DNA from: Charina bottae | Taxonomy: Eukaryota; Chordata; Lepidosauria; Squamata; Charinaidae | NCBI GenBank assembly: GCA_023362775.1 | Contig: JALMGJ010000004.1 | Coordinates: 78,606,798 to 78,670,797 of the forward strand | Reading direction: 5' to 3' | Length of the DNA: 64,000 nucleotides | Shown: one piece after another, positions 19,731 through 33,015 of the stretch | Layout: each line of letters begins with the position of its first letter | Position numbering within the stretch: the stretch's first letter is position 1 | The notes under the pieces: model-generated | What the model was told of the DNA's origin: nothing | Database searches by the model: none | Seen by the model: only the letters and a program-made list of their open reading frames with translations | Made by a program: the position numbers and the translations under genes

Positions 19731-22700
19731 TGCATAGTTCAGCATCTTAGATGAAGGCAGGCAATATGTCTTCTAGATTTTTGGGACTTCAACTCCAATC
19801 AACTTGAGCCCTCTTCCTCAGTGACAAGGATGGAACAAGTTGCAGTCTAGAACATCCAAAAAGTTCCAGGATGCCTGGCCCTCAATGGGTAGACTTTTCT
19901 CATGAATTCCATGTACCTCAGCATGTTCAGAAGTCTGCTCAACTGGACTCTTCTTTCTCCTTCCCTAAACAGGTCATTTACTCTGAAGAGCTAATCTAAG
20001 AGGACAGTATTTTTCTATTTTTATTTATTGTACTTATACTGATTGTAAATTATCCAAAAAAGATGATCTAAATAATGATAATATCTTTTCCTACAAAAAA
20101 GAAAAAAAATGCAATTTTCAAACTTCAAGCTGTTTGAATTGCATGTAGGCTAGACCAAGAAACAATTCACTTTTTTTTGCTATTAATATTAGCATTTTTA
20201 TGCATACATCAAAGTTTAATGCTGCTCATGAATAACGATTGTGCAAAAATATACAATCTGCAGTAATTAACAGCAAACACTCTTTAAAAGAGTGTTATGA
20301 AGCAGCATTGAACTGACCCTCTGTATTGAAATAAATTATGTTATGAAACAGCAACAGACTGCTGCTTAAGTTATTTTTGTTGCCAACATTAACCTAGTCT
20401 TATGTGCAAATAAAAATGTAAATATTATATTTACAAACTTAAGACATTGCCATCAGATACACACACACATTTTGTGTTTAATCTGAGGAATTTATTATCA
20501 GTAGGGTATTTTTAAAAAAATGCTTAACACAATTTCTTTCAGTTGATTTTCAAAACATATGAAATTCAGTAGTGTGAATGACCCTGGAACTTAAGTTTCA
20601 TTTGCTTTGTTCATAAGGTAGCATTAGAAAGACACAATCTCAAATGTTAAGTTTCAACAAAGTCAATAGGAAGTCCAACCACAAAAGAAATATCAGTATT
20701 CCCTAAGGCTATAGTCTGCCTTGATTTAATACTATGGAAATGAGATTTATTTTACTGTGTTTCCTTCTCTTTCCTTTCCCCTCCACCAATGCTATCAAAT
20801 CAGAGTCTGTGAATATAAGCAGACTAGTAAACTACTAGGTACTAACTACTGGTTTGAAGGATTATCCATAAGGTTTCAAGGCACTGAATGGAAACTAAAA
20901 ATCAAAGGGAAGAAGGCTGACAGATATATTTAATATGAATAGAGGCTTGCAGTTATAATGTAAAATAAAATACTAACTGAACATGAACAGTTTTAAAGTC
21001 ACTAGTTAGTGCAAACTGTCTTCTGTTAATAGAGGTCCGATAGTAGAAATGTAACAAAGGTAAGTTTTTTTTCTCATTCATAAACTGCTTTTAGATTTGA
21101 TCTTTAACTAGGAAGTCTCATATTTGCAGTCAGGTAGGACAAAGCTGACCATTGCTCTAAAGATGTAGAGTTCATATCTCATTGGTTTATTAATAAAAAT
21201 CTATGTTGCTATATTTCTACATCTCTGTAATACATTTCTACTCCACTTATTAATGAAAACATTAACAGTAAAACAATTGACAAATAAAATAAAATAAAAT
21301 ATTGGATATTTAATTAGTAATAATAATAAAAAATAAAATTCAATTTAAACTTTGGCAAATTTAAATTTAAAGATAGCTTTCTTGGAGAAGAGAATTCTGT
21401 AAGTATGCATCTGGCACAGGATAGGCTGTGTCACTGATAACTAGCACTAGTGAATGTTAGTGATGGGACAAGACAGACAGTTGATCTTAAACAGTGCAAA
21501 TTCAAATAAATATAAGTGGTTTTTCAAAAAAAAAAATCCTGATGCCAAATTGTTTAGGGCTTTCAAAGTTAATAAATTTAAACCAAGCTCTGGAACTAGT
21601 GCATATACTGTACAATGAAACTGATGCAAAATCGGTTTGATATGATCAAACTGTTGCCCTTTGCAAGTATTCTAGTGCTGAACGTTGCATCTTCTAAAGT
21701 TTTCAGAATGTTTAAAATGTAGAAAACATTATAGTGGGTGAGCATGGATGCAATATAATTGCATGTACAACTGAGACCTGGTCTGCCTTAAGACTGCAAT
21801 TGAAAAGCCAACTGGTGGCAAAGAGCTCCTCGTGTTATGTCACCCTCACAGTGAATAACTGGGTGGATTATTCCACTGCTTGCACCAGTTTGTGTTTCAA
21901 AATCCTGAAGCTACTATTTATGGAACCTTCTGCTGTGAGTGTTAACCAAGTTTTTAGTATCTCAAATAAATAAATAAATACATGTCAAGCATTGCACTCC
22001 AAAGTAACTGCACTGGTTCTATGGGCTAGGCATGGGATTGGAGATTCACATCATTTTCCAACTAAACAGAATTGTGATATTTATTAATATAATTTTTATA
22101 ACAGGGAAAAATATTTAATTCGGGGGGGGGGGGATATGATAACTTAATGGTCATTTGGCCATCCACTCAGTTTTCTGCAACAAATATGCTCCCAATTATT
22201 TTCTCTCAGACCAACATTACATCTCAAATCCCACATAATCAAAACATATGCCTTTTAGCCATTTTTGTCTTCAATCTTTTTGTAATTTTTAACTTCCATA
22301 TGATTTAATGTCCAGGTCCCTTTGTCGAATCTCCCTCTGGTCTGCTTCTTGCTTGGAACTTCATTACCACCATGCAGCACAGTTTGCTACCACCTCAGGA
22401 TCAAACTCTTGTCCTGTTCTCTCTCCCCACCCCCACCCCAACTCATATATCACTCAGCCTGGAACCTGCCTTTCATCCCAGCTGTTAGGTTGATTCTCTT
22501 CATTTACAACCCAGTTGACCAACTCAAGCCAGTCAAGCTGACTTTTCTTGGTTTCAAAATCTGTTGGAACCTTTGATCAATCATGTTCCTTTTAAGTCTT
22601 CTAAGAGCCATCCAAATTGACCAATCCAAATTTTAATGTATTATATTTTGGTTAATTTAAGATGCAGTGTTAAAGCCTTTTGTCCACAGCAATTATAACC

Positions 22701-25260
22701 AAATCATCTAAATTGCCATGTGTCCACTGCAGACTAGCAAATCTAGTTCTCTGGACTATTCTGTTGCATTTTAACTTTAACTATCCTCAGAAATTACACA
22801 GATTAAAAACAAACAAAAATATTAACTATTCCTAGACAATATAAGCTGGCAAAAAGATTCCTAGTCACCCTAGTTTGCAAACACTATATTCAGATTAGCA
22901 ATTTCTCCAACCATCAGGGTATACATGGATTAATTTACATTTGTTTATCTTCAGCAACTCCAAAACTGATTCCAGACATCTATAGATGGAAGTTTTCCAC
23001 TGAGTTCCTTGGTTTAACAGATAAAGCTATAATCTACAGTATATACAGGTATAAAGACATACCTAAAAAAAGCTAAAATATATGACAGAGAAGCTGGAAT
23101 GCTGAAATAGTTAAGCAAAGTACTCTTTGGACTTACTTACTGTAACAATTTACCTCAAATCTCTACTTTTGGAAAAAAAAGTAGGACTACAAGGAGCTAT
23201 GGAGATATACGTATCTATGTATGCAGAAGATCTAACAGAATTGTACTACTCCTTTTTTCCTCCCATCCAAGGCCATCTATGGGCCAATCAGGTCAATGTC
23301 AGTCCCATATCCAGGCCAGAAATCAAATTGAGAAGAATCCAAAGTTTAGAAAGTCTAGAGCTGAAAATTCATCACTTGTTCCAACATCTTGTGCAAAAGT
23401 TCATGTCTGATCCTAGAGAGCAATTAAATATTAAAAGAATATAAAATATTTTACTGCAGGTACATTGTCCTTGATCATTCTGAAAAATACTGACACTCTT
23501 CGGTTTGCATGAGAAAATGAGAAAAATTGGAAGCATTTGTTGATTTGCACTATGCAATAGGAGACAGAGAGAATTCTTCAGATTTTAAAGTAAGTTTAAT
23601 GCACAAATGGAAAAGAATGCACATAAGTACTTAGCTATAAGTACTTAATTGCTATAACTATATACGGCTTATTGAATGATATTTATTATTTACAATCAGT
23701 ATTTTATCATCCTGTTGAAAAAATATTATTTTTAGATGAAAGCAGCAAGTCAAACATTTTGAAAATGCAAACACTGAAAACAGTATCAGCATTTTTAAAG
23801 GTGTCTTCCTGCTATTATGTATTTAATCAAGATTTAATGTATTTTATGTTAAATAGCAAAAGCTTTGCAGTCTGTTTTAGCATCCTGTCATGGCTTCCTT
23901 AGTATTCCATGTTTGTGATCCACAACTAAAAAAAGAGCAGGCCAGAAACTATTTTTTTAAAATTCAAATAACTCCAAGAAAATAGAACTGCCTTAAAGAT
24001 GACATGCAGATCAACAACATTTCTATACATCTAGTTGAACTTCATTTTGCTTCCTACTGTATTTTGTGGAACTATATACTGACTGCTCTGAGTTGCCATT
24101 GGTGCTTTCAAAGTTTTGAAATTTACCCATTTACAGCTCTCAATGGATAACACACCACAGGCATATTATCTGGAAAATCTCTCTGTCAGCAGAAAACACT
24201 TTTCACTTCAAAAATATAAATATTTGGCATGCACACAGCTTAGGTATGAAATGTTAAGAGCAAGCCAAGGAATAGCCTTCAGTTTTATTCTCAATCCCTT
24301 CACCACCATTATCCACTCTGTTTCCTGGCTTTCATCATGTGACACACCCGATTCACTTTTGACGAATTCCTTCTCCTTTTCATGTTTGCAAGTTTTCAAG
24401 GTTCCAAGAAAGCCTAATTTATAACATGGAGGAGGTTGCAGTTTTCTGGCACAAGCAATTGTGCAGATGTTATTCCTTAAGGAAGACTATCTTGATTGCC
24501 TGTGTGAATAATGGCTCAGAGCAGGCTGGCATAGTGCCAAGAGTTCTGTCATAGCTGAATGTATAAAACTACTCTCCTACTGAAAGAAGACCCCCAGTAG
24601 GATAATATATTATTACGCATGATTCAAATTACAGGATCTGCAGAGGGGAGCTAGTGGCTGAATAAGGATAAGCGCACATGGAATACTGATGATGGCATGA
24701 TGGAATCTATCATGCATTGAAAGAGCCATCGTTTTTTGCATTTAAATCCTCCATATTCTTCTTTTTCCCAAAAGGGACTATATAGATGATTATATCAATA
24801 AACATTGTAAATTAATCATTTTATATATCTGAGTGATTCCTGCAACATCTTATTTCAAAATAAAGCTCTGCTTGTTACCAAGCATTGCAGCCCATGAGCT
24901 CTAATTTAATAAAATAGTATTGAATTCTTTTCCTATCTGATACAGTTCCAGCTATTAGGATATTGTGGAGCAAAACTTGCTTCATTCAATTATGTGAATT
25001 GAAATCTCTGTATTCCACAGCTTTCTGGATGTTTTCAAGTCCCTTGCACAACAAATTACTTTACCCACAAAGAACTAAATCCACATGTTTGACACATCAC
25101 TGGCTTTTTAAGCATTTTTTCTTTTTTAAAGAAGCCCTGCTCAAGAAACAATGCATGAAAAAGGAAGGGGGAGAAATAAGGTATTGAGTATAATTTTCTA
25201 TTTGCTAAAAAAAAAAACTCATCCAGGGAGACAGCTATTATTTGGGGTATTAATATGCAA
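19731..25260. other. Mostly unique AT-rich DNA, no gene seen
   Basis: A 5.5-kb stretch nearly free of recognisable transposons. It holds an A/T-rich tract at about 21283-21370, a G-run at about 22121-22133 and short AAATA tracts. Frames of 60-105 codons occur but lack domains, splice context or codon bias. An intron or intergenic region is equally possible. Confidence 0.5.
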
Positions 25261-25265
25261 GTGTT

Positions 25266-25266
<1 letters not shown>

Positions 25267-25301
<35 letters not shown>
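25267..25301. repeat. (CA)n microsatellite
   Basis: About 17 CA units. The His/Thr- and Cys/Val-repeat frames over it are artefacts. Confidence 0.95.
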
Positions 25302-25303
<2 letters not shown>

Positions 25304-28300
25304 TAACCAGCTACAGAGTCTATCTATCCCTTGCTCAAAATAGCCCCAAGCCAGCTCTCATCTTAACTTCTTTTCACACACGCACTGTTGTATTCAGTTA
25401 TTCTAGCAAAAGGGATGCTAATCAGGTGCATTGTGTTGGAGGAGGAGGAGTGAGAATGAAATTTGTTCAGAAATGACCTCAGTCCTATTCATTAATAAAA
25501 TGACATCTTGGCTGAAAAGTGGCAGAAAATGAAACATAGCACTGAACTTCGTTCAGATGTGGCAGATGCTGCTAAGAGAAAGCACAGCATGTAAGGGGGG
25601 GGGGGTGCCACGAGATAAGTCTGAAAGCAAAGAAATGTTTAAGTGCAGTTGTACGAAGATGCAGAGATCTTCTGCTGCAGCACTCGCATTACCTTGCATT
25701 ACCTTCAAAGCCTTGAAAACATGTTATAATGCAAGAAGCGGAGGCAGAGTGGGAGGGTGGTAAACTGCACATAAGAAGAAGCATTTTTAAAATCAGATGC
25801 CCATTTCATTATATACAAAGAAAAGCCATTTTTTAAAAAGCTCTGTATGGAAAAAAAATTACACAGTACCCACGGTTATCAGCACCTCCCTCTTGAGACA
25901 ACAGAGTTTTCAAAAAATCCCAGAGCATCTGGGAAAATGAAGCCACCATTTTGCATAGTGATTCAAATTATGCTGGTAGAATAATTAATTGAGCGACCTA
26001 ATCTCAGGGAGGGGAAAAGGGAAAAAAGGATACATTAAATAAAGTTCATTACTGTATGATGTAAATGAGTTTCTCACCAATGATGTCACTGATTGGCTGA
26101 GATGTGGAGCTGGTTTCGAAGAGTGCAGCATGGCCGGATTGGCTGCTAGCTCTTCTGGTGACTGCCTGCTTGGGCAGCTCTTGAACCAGACACTTTTCTC
26201 CCACTCTTGTTGTCGTACGAAGCAAATCTTGTTCAGCCCAGCTGTGTCTCCATAGTAGTGGCACCCTAAGAGATTCTCCCTCCTGCTTCCCACAGCTCAT
26301 CTGTAAGGCGGTCGCTGCTGTGAAATACCAGCCTTTGGCACGGAGCCCAGACTACGTTGTTAGATCCGTCTATAATACAGAAAAGACATTTTTAATAGCA
26401 GTTTGTTCACCAAATTACTTCCACAGAAGGATTAATAATCCCCCACTTGGAAATGGTTTTCGTACTTTGAAATTATGACACTCACAAACTTTCTAAAATA
26501 TATGAGACAACCTACAGTATAGGGGAGCAGCATGAGCTTGCATAGAAATCACAGAAAAGCAAGCAGGCGTGATGCTTCTTTGTTTACCTTGATTATAGAA
26601 TTCTTCATTTTGTTCTAAGGACTGTGACTGATTTCTTGGCAGAGACCCAACCATTTTGATTATGACTGTTGTTGCTTTGCAAAAAAGAAAATGGGGAAAA
26701 AAAGTTAAATCGCCATCATTCCCTTATTTGCATCTATGTGGGTATTTCCCCCCCACCCATTCAAGACAGAGGATTCTCAATTAGTATTCTGTTTTAATAT
26801 GTCACCAAAAGGAGGAAATGGTATCCAAATCACCCCTGCAAATAAATAAATAAATCTGAAAGGCAAGAGAAGGGGGGGAACCCTGCAGCGTTTACATCTC
26901 AGCTGTCTGAGGGAGGAGGGGGAGAGAGAGAGACGGAGAGAAAAGAAGAATGCAGTGATATCAACTTTGCCAGACAATGGAGTACCTACAGGCTTTCCCC
27001 CAGACAAGTCTTTTATAACCACTGAGTATTATATGCTACAGACAGTGGCCAATCAGGAAGCTCCTTTCTACAGCAGTGACACAATAGGTGCAACTGGCCA
27101 TTCTGTCCTCCTAGTCCCTGACAGCAGTTCAGGTTCATTTACGGTGCATGGGAATCTGTGTCCCCCTTTAATATTTCAATCTAAAAAGCCACCAGCAGCA
27201 GCACCTCCTTTTGTTTTTAATGCAATTATATCAGTCTAATTACTGGGTACGAGCGGCAGCACTACCGATCAGAAAACGGCACGTTGGCATTGCGTCATAC
27301 AAATGTGCATGAATCTCTCTGATTATTTCATTAATGAAATACATTAGTTGCTGGTGCTCTATCCACATCCCAATTCATTAGCCCTTTTCCCTTTATAACT
27401 TCCATGCCTGGATTAATTACATTTAGACCATACAGGAAAGGTACAATTTTAGCTTTTCAATCATATACATTTTGCCAATCTTTCTTCTTCTTTCTTCCTA
27501 TCCCTTCCCCCATTTTGTGCTGTACTTGCTCATAAAAGAACTGAAAGCCAAACATGTTTCACATCAGCAAAAAGGTAGATGGGGAAGATAAACCCATTTC
27601 AGTCCTCACCAGTCCCTAAACTAGATCTTGGAAATAAATCTGTAGGTTTAAGAAAATATTACTACTGGGAACAAACTTACATTAAACACCTTATGTGCTT
27701 GATAATTAACTGCCTCCATAATAGCAGTCTGTGAAACCACTCATGTGACCAAAAGATTAAATCATCACTTTTTACATATTAGTTCAATGTAATTGCTTTT
27801 GTTCAAGCAAGGAAGAGAAAGGGCAGGAAGAAAAGTTGTAATGCCAATTTTTGTTTTATTCACGGGATTTATATATTCATGAAGAGAATAGCCATTATGA
27901 TCACTGATGGAACAAAATGAACAGAAAGGGTAAGATTCTTCAGCACTCACATTATTAGCATACCCACACATACAGATCTAGAAAGAAAATAATACAGCAT
28001 AAGGAGAAATTATCTGGCTTTTATTTGAAATATCAAAATTGTTATGGTTTACAAATGTATACTAACACAGAAAGAAATTACATTATTATTAATCACCTTT
28101 GTATGTAATAAGAAAAGAACATGTTTAGAACCTTTTTCTCTATACTTTTGTCATAACCAATCCCAACATTCCAGAATAACAGATTAACACTTTCTTTTCT
28201 GCTTTATGTTACAGACCATTTTTAAAATGGTTTGCCCAGTCAAATCCTGGCACTGTATCTTGAGTTAATTTCATGGCATGAATTGTCACAAACTCATCTG

Positions 28301-29180
28301 AGAGCACACCTTTGTTTGATAATTTAAGCATTTAGAAAATAACCTGAATTACATTTCAACTCTCTGTCAAGATGTACAATCCATCTTGTATATTTTGTCC
28401 CACAAGCAGAATTCTTGTATAATTTATACAAAAAAGAAGGCACAATATTTGGTTCCCAAAAGTTTATAGGGCTGCATCAATGTTCTCCTACATTTAAAAC
28501 AATTTCAACTATTATAGATCACTGATATATTTACCCAATCACAGTTAAATTAAATAATTAAAAGTAGAACTAAGATGCATATCAATTAATACTAAAGAAA
28601 CTTATATTCTTGAAAAATGTTGGTGATGCACTTACTGAATGAAGAAATCTACCAAAATTATACATAACAGTATAATTTCCTGTAGCTTCATATTACATCT
28701 AGACCAAATTATGTGACACAGATTTTTGCTCTTACTTTTTTGGGGGAAGGGGAGGGTCAGCTGAAGGTGGGTAGCAAAAATTGGAAGTGCTACTCTTTTT
28801 AGTTGTTCCCCAAATGATTACAACCATCTTTTATGGCTTTCCAAAATCATAAGATTTGTGAAGCTAGAGCAGGAATGCTTTTTCTTTTTTACTTTATATG
28901 ATAAAAACACTATCATTACTTCAAGCAACAGCAGAGCAGCCCAGCAATATCCATCTTAATATTGAATAGAATGCCCCAGTGGGAACCGTACTATGTCTTG
29001 ACATAGCTTCATTCCTACAAAAGTGCGTTTGTATAGGAATGTATTCTATTTACTATACTGAACCCTTAATAATATCCAACTAAATGTAGGACATAGGTCA
29101 AGTAAGTCAATCCAGAATCTAAAGAAATAATTGTATACAGAAGGATTGCACAATTCAAGTTATTCAAGAGTCACACTGGA
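25302..29180. other. Unique DNA, possible conserved non-coding sequence
   Basis: No transposon recognised. The 26.9-27.45 kb part is less AT-skewed and contains homeodomain-like sites, including the palindrome TCATTAATGA (27329-27338), several TAATTA-type sites and a GAGA tract at 26925-26945. A 94-codon frame at 26955-27239 matches nothing I know. Vertebrate enhancers can look like this, but only cross-species comparison could show it. Confidence 0.3.
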
Positions 29181-29184
29181 GTTT

Positions 29185-29445
29185 GAAAATTCTGTTGGTT
29201 CCCACCCTAATGTTGTTCCAGAAGGCACTGGAAACTTGGTTATCCTCCCAGGACTTGGGGTAGGATGGTTGTGAGCTCCTGTAAGATTTCGTTCTGTTTG
29301 GCATAGTTCCCCCTCCCCCTCTGGAAGCATTTCTCTTTGTTCTTTTGTTTTATTGTTTTAGTTTTTATAGTGTAAAAGACACAGAGTCCCTGGGAGTTGG
29401 ATAGTTTTTAAATCTGAGTATAAATAAATTTAAAAATGGGGTGAT
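29185..29445 (+). mobile_element. Decayed L2/CR1-type 3' end
   Basis: Begins with codons resembling the L2 C-terminus (KALETWLSSQDLG near 29225-29262), then a T-rich 3' UTR. It ends with a degenerate hairpin (ACACAGAGTCCCTGGGAGTTGG, about 29379-29400) and ATAAATAAATT. Old copy. Confidence 0.55.
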
Positions 29446-30960
29446 TGGGTTCTTAACAGGTGTAATAGGTGCTTTAGTCTTTGAAAAGTTTAAGATACTT
29501 AGTTTGTTCTTTAAAAACTCCCCCTACACCCCCCCCCCCACACACACATGAAAAAATTGATGACAAATTGACCTCTCCAACTTGGAAGAATCCTGGGATT
29601 GCAAAAAAGGTTCTGGCAAGTCACATGCAACTTCTGAACCTCACTTTTTGCATCCTTATTCACTGAAACAGTGAAGGTTCAGACACTTTTGGTCTATTCC
29701 AGAAAAATGAAAATTCATTCCACTCTGCCTTGGGTTATGACATTTGCCAAGCTCTGATGCACATCTACTTTTTAATTCAATGTTCTAATGAATATGCATC
29801 CTTGAGCATATAATCTTCTCTAGGAACCAGAAAACTCTTTATAAAGTTTGATGTTTCCCAAATTATTGTTTCTAATAAACATTTGTCCAACATTCTAATT
29901 ATGCAGAAAATATGCGCATTACCTTGACACCCACATTTTAGTTCACCTTTGGCACTTGAAACACATTATTTCAAAATTATATATATAAAATTTTGACCTT
30001 TGAAGAGCAAGCAATTGTATTGATGCCCACTGTTTCATTGCATCTGTAATCACTAACCATATTTTAGCATTATATGTGAAACTAGTCACATGTATTAACC
30101 CAGTGACAAAGCCCCAAATGCAATAAATACTGTGAATACAAGTCAAATATTACAGTAAGTTATAAATCCAAGCCAGTGAAGAACCTAACCTCAAGCTCTA
30201 AATATCAACTATCTTAAAAATTTAATGAATAATAGTGTAATTAGCGAGGAGAGGAGTGCAAGAGCACCATTCTTGTCCCATTAAAGGCATAGCGTTGCTG
30301 AAGCTGAATTCAGTTGCATATGAGCAAAAGAAGCAATTCACCACTACTTGAGAGCAAAATGCTAGGTATCAACCAATTTCAATCTGTCTTCAGATAAGGG
30401 AGCCAGAGTCAGCATTTTAGGGCAAATATATACCGAGCACATATTTAGAATATTGATGTAAGTGTACATTTCATTGCTATACTATTTGACCTATCTGAAA
30501 CTTTACAGAAAACTGTACCCCTTTGCTGTCATCCAGAGCTGTTCAGCTCAGCTATGTTATCCTATTGAATTATTAAAGGTGAGCAGCAATAAGACATCTG
30601 TATACTGTACATTTAGTGAAATTGTTTCAGTAGATGACTTTGGACCTATTTTTCAACCCAACTTATCTCACAGAGTGCTCATTATGGGGAACATTTGGAG
30701 AAAGCAATGCTATATAAATTGCTTTGAGCTTTGGATATATTTAAGTACATGGTTAAAACAATATAAGAATGTCAGGATAAACTATCACAAATAGAAGACT
30801 AAATAACAATTAAACAAAAAACAGCTATCCTTAACAAAAATGCTTGACATGAATAAAGGAATTGTTTTTATTAGCAGCTGATAAAAATTAGGCTGATTAA
30901 CTTTTTAAAGGAGGAGAATAATCCTCTAGTATTATCCAGAAATCACATTTGTGCAGCTGG
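29446..30960. other. Unique AT-rich DNA, no gene seen
   Basis: A C-run at 29530-29539 is the only simple tract noted. No coding or transposon signal. Confidence 0.5.
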
Positions 30961-30963
30961 GCA

Positions 30964-31588
30964 TACAGGTAGACATCACTTACCAACCTCATTCAGTGAC
31001 CATTCAAAGTTATGATGGTGCTGAAAAAATAAATTTACAACCAATGCCCACATTCATGACCTTTGCAGCATCCCTCAGTCAGTGGTCATCATTGTACACG
31101 TTGTCCTGTGCCTGACCTGTGGTTTTTCTCCCCCCCCCCAGGTGGAGAAATTGGAGAGGAAGGGATTACAAGAGAGTAAGCAGGAACACAATGGGGAATA
31201 CACCGGTTGTTTGCATAGCATGCTCAGGGCTGCCTGAGCCAGTGCATTCCCCATTGTGTTCCTGCTTACTCTCTTGTAACCCCTTCCTCTTCAATTAATG
31301 TAAATGCAAATATTAATTCCCTTCTTGCTAATTATCCCAGCGCCCCGGTGAGCATTCCAAAGGGCATAGGAGTGGTTAGGAGGCAAACAAAAGGTGAAGG
31401 TGTGAATCTGATTAGTCTTGAGAGTTTTGAGATGGCTATTCCAGCATTGGAGTGAGCATTCCAAAGGATGCGGGAGTGGTGAAAAGGAAAGCACAGTCAC
31501 GGTCATGTGATTTCCCACTTAACAACCACTTTGCTTAACTACAGAGCTGCCAGTCCCAATTGTGGTTGCTAAACGAGGAAAACCTATA
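30964..31588. mobile_element. Tc/mariner-like MITE with fold-back core
   Basis: About 620 bp, starting TA-CAGGTAGACATCACTTAC and ending AACGAGGAAAACCTA-TA. The ends resemble the imperfect terminal repeats of a MITE family common in squamates, with TA target bases. Inside is a strong palindrome: 31158-31202 (TTACAAGAGAGTAAGCAGGA...) is inverted at about 31240-31285. A TGAGCATTCCAAAG unit also occurs twice (about 31350 and 31454). No coding sequence. Confidence 0.5.
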
Positions 31589-33000
31589 TATCACTGGTCG
31601 TCTGTAGGCCCATACCCCAACAGGGTTGGGGTGAAATTTATTTAATTCTCATTTTAATCTGAACTTAATTTTTATTATGAAAGCTATACAGAAACTAAAG
31701 TAAATTACTTTTTCAAATTTTGTGATGCTGTTTGCACCTAAAAATAAAATAAAAGGTATACAGTTGGGAAAGGACCGTGTAAAAACACATTATGATAAAT
31801 TGTAAAATGTATATGCTAGGAATTATATATTAAAAGGTTCAGTTCAAGGGAAAGTGGACCAAAATCACACATACACATTTCTGTGCAAATTGCCAGCTGC
31901 TTCAGAAATAGGACAAAACCAACTTTAAGCTGGAAAACAAGAAACTGAACAAAACTGAGCTTATATGATAAACTAGAAATGTCCTTGATCTATTTTATAC
32001 TCTTGATCTACTTTATACTTTATGGATTGTTTAATATATTGGGCATAGAGAAGAGCTCAATGTCTTTTCAGGTACTGAGGTTAATAACAAAATAAAACAC
32101 ACATGCACACACCCAATGCCCTAAGCTAAAATGGCCCCAATCTCATACAGTTGATCTTCTTTCACCCCAAAAACCTTGAAGAGTAACAAAACATTCTCAG
32201 ATAAAAGACCTCTCTGATCTTGTGAGCTTTTCTCCATTTAAAAAACTTATTTTGGGATTCCGCTATTCCGCTATGACATCAGGGGTCTTCTGGATGCCCC
32301 CCACCCCAGTTCCCATCCCAGACATTGTATTAATGATACCTAGTCTAGAAGGAGAGACTGAGTGAGCAGCACTTTATTGGTGAATAAAAGGGCCTTGTTT
32401 GCCTAAACCTTGAATCAGCAGTCTACAAAATGTCTAATACTGTATCAACAAATGAACTGAAAAGACCAAGATTAAGCAGGATTCAGTTTTAGCAAAACAA
32501 CTATGATCAGTATAGAAAATGCATGGTTACATACAAATATTCTAACATTTATGAAATGTTAATTTTGTTTCTATAACCAAGGCTCTAATTTCAAAATCAG
32601 AGAGAACTGATTCTAGTACAGTATAATTTTTATTAAACTATAAACCTACATATCTGTACTTAATTGCTTTAACTGTTCAATAATAAATTATTTTCTTGTT
32701 TTAAAGGCAAACTAGAACATTATTTGGGTATGTTCCTTTTAATAAAACCAAAGGACTTTCTTCAGAATGAATCTCCATCCATCCATCCATCCATCCATCC
32801 ATCCATCCGGAAAAGTATCCAATAGTTTTCCATCACTATTGAAATTTTTAAAAAGGCAATATGGGCTTCTATTAAATGACAAGGCAATGATTTGCACTGA
32901 AACAGGTTTGTTTGTTTGCTTGTTTGTTTTAAATAGTCAGAATATATTTAAAGCATTTTCCCCTTACAAACATACGACAGAGTGAGGGATATGTATACAG
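31589..33000. other. Unique AT-rich DNA, no gene seen
   Basis: Contains an (ATCC)n array at 32775-32810 and a TTTG run near 32908-32930. No coding or transposon signal. Confidence 0.5.
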
Positions 33001-33015
33001 GAATAGGAAATGGCT

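Noticed and set aside
19745..19880. Possible hAT-type MITE (GGGACTTCAACTCCAATCAAC region)
   Set aside because: The phrase resembles a common repeat end, but I could not find matching inverted ends or a TSD.
22308..22576. Overlapping frames of 61 and 84 codons as a host exon
   Set aside because: No domain, no conserved motif, composition like the surrounding DNA.
23127..23444. 105-codon frame in unique DNA
   Set aside because: Length is within chance for this region; no recognisable similarity, and the ends do not look like exon borders.
25267..25301. CRISPR-like or other regular arrays
   Set aside because: All regular repeats are simple sequence; no spaced direct repeats of the CRISPR type, and the DNA is clearly eukaryotic.
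26955..27239. 94-codon frame as a possible host exon
   Set aside because: No recognised domain, no clear splice sites, and no supporting neighbour exons. Kept only as part of the possible conserved region.
32767..32985. Frame starting with HPSIHPSIHPS
   Set aside because: Translation of an (ATCC)n array.
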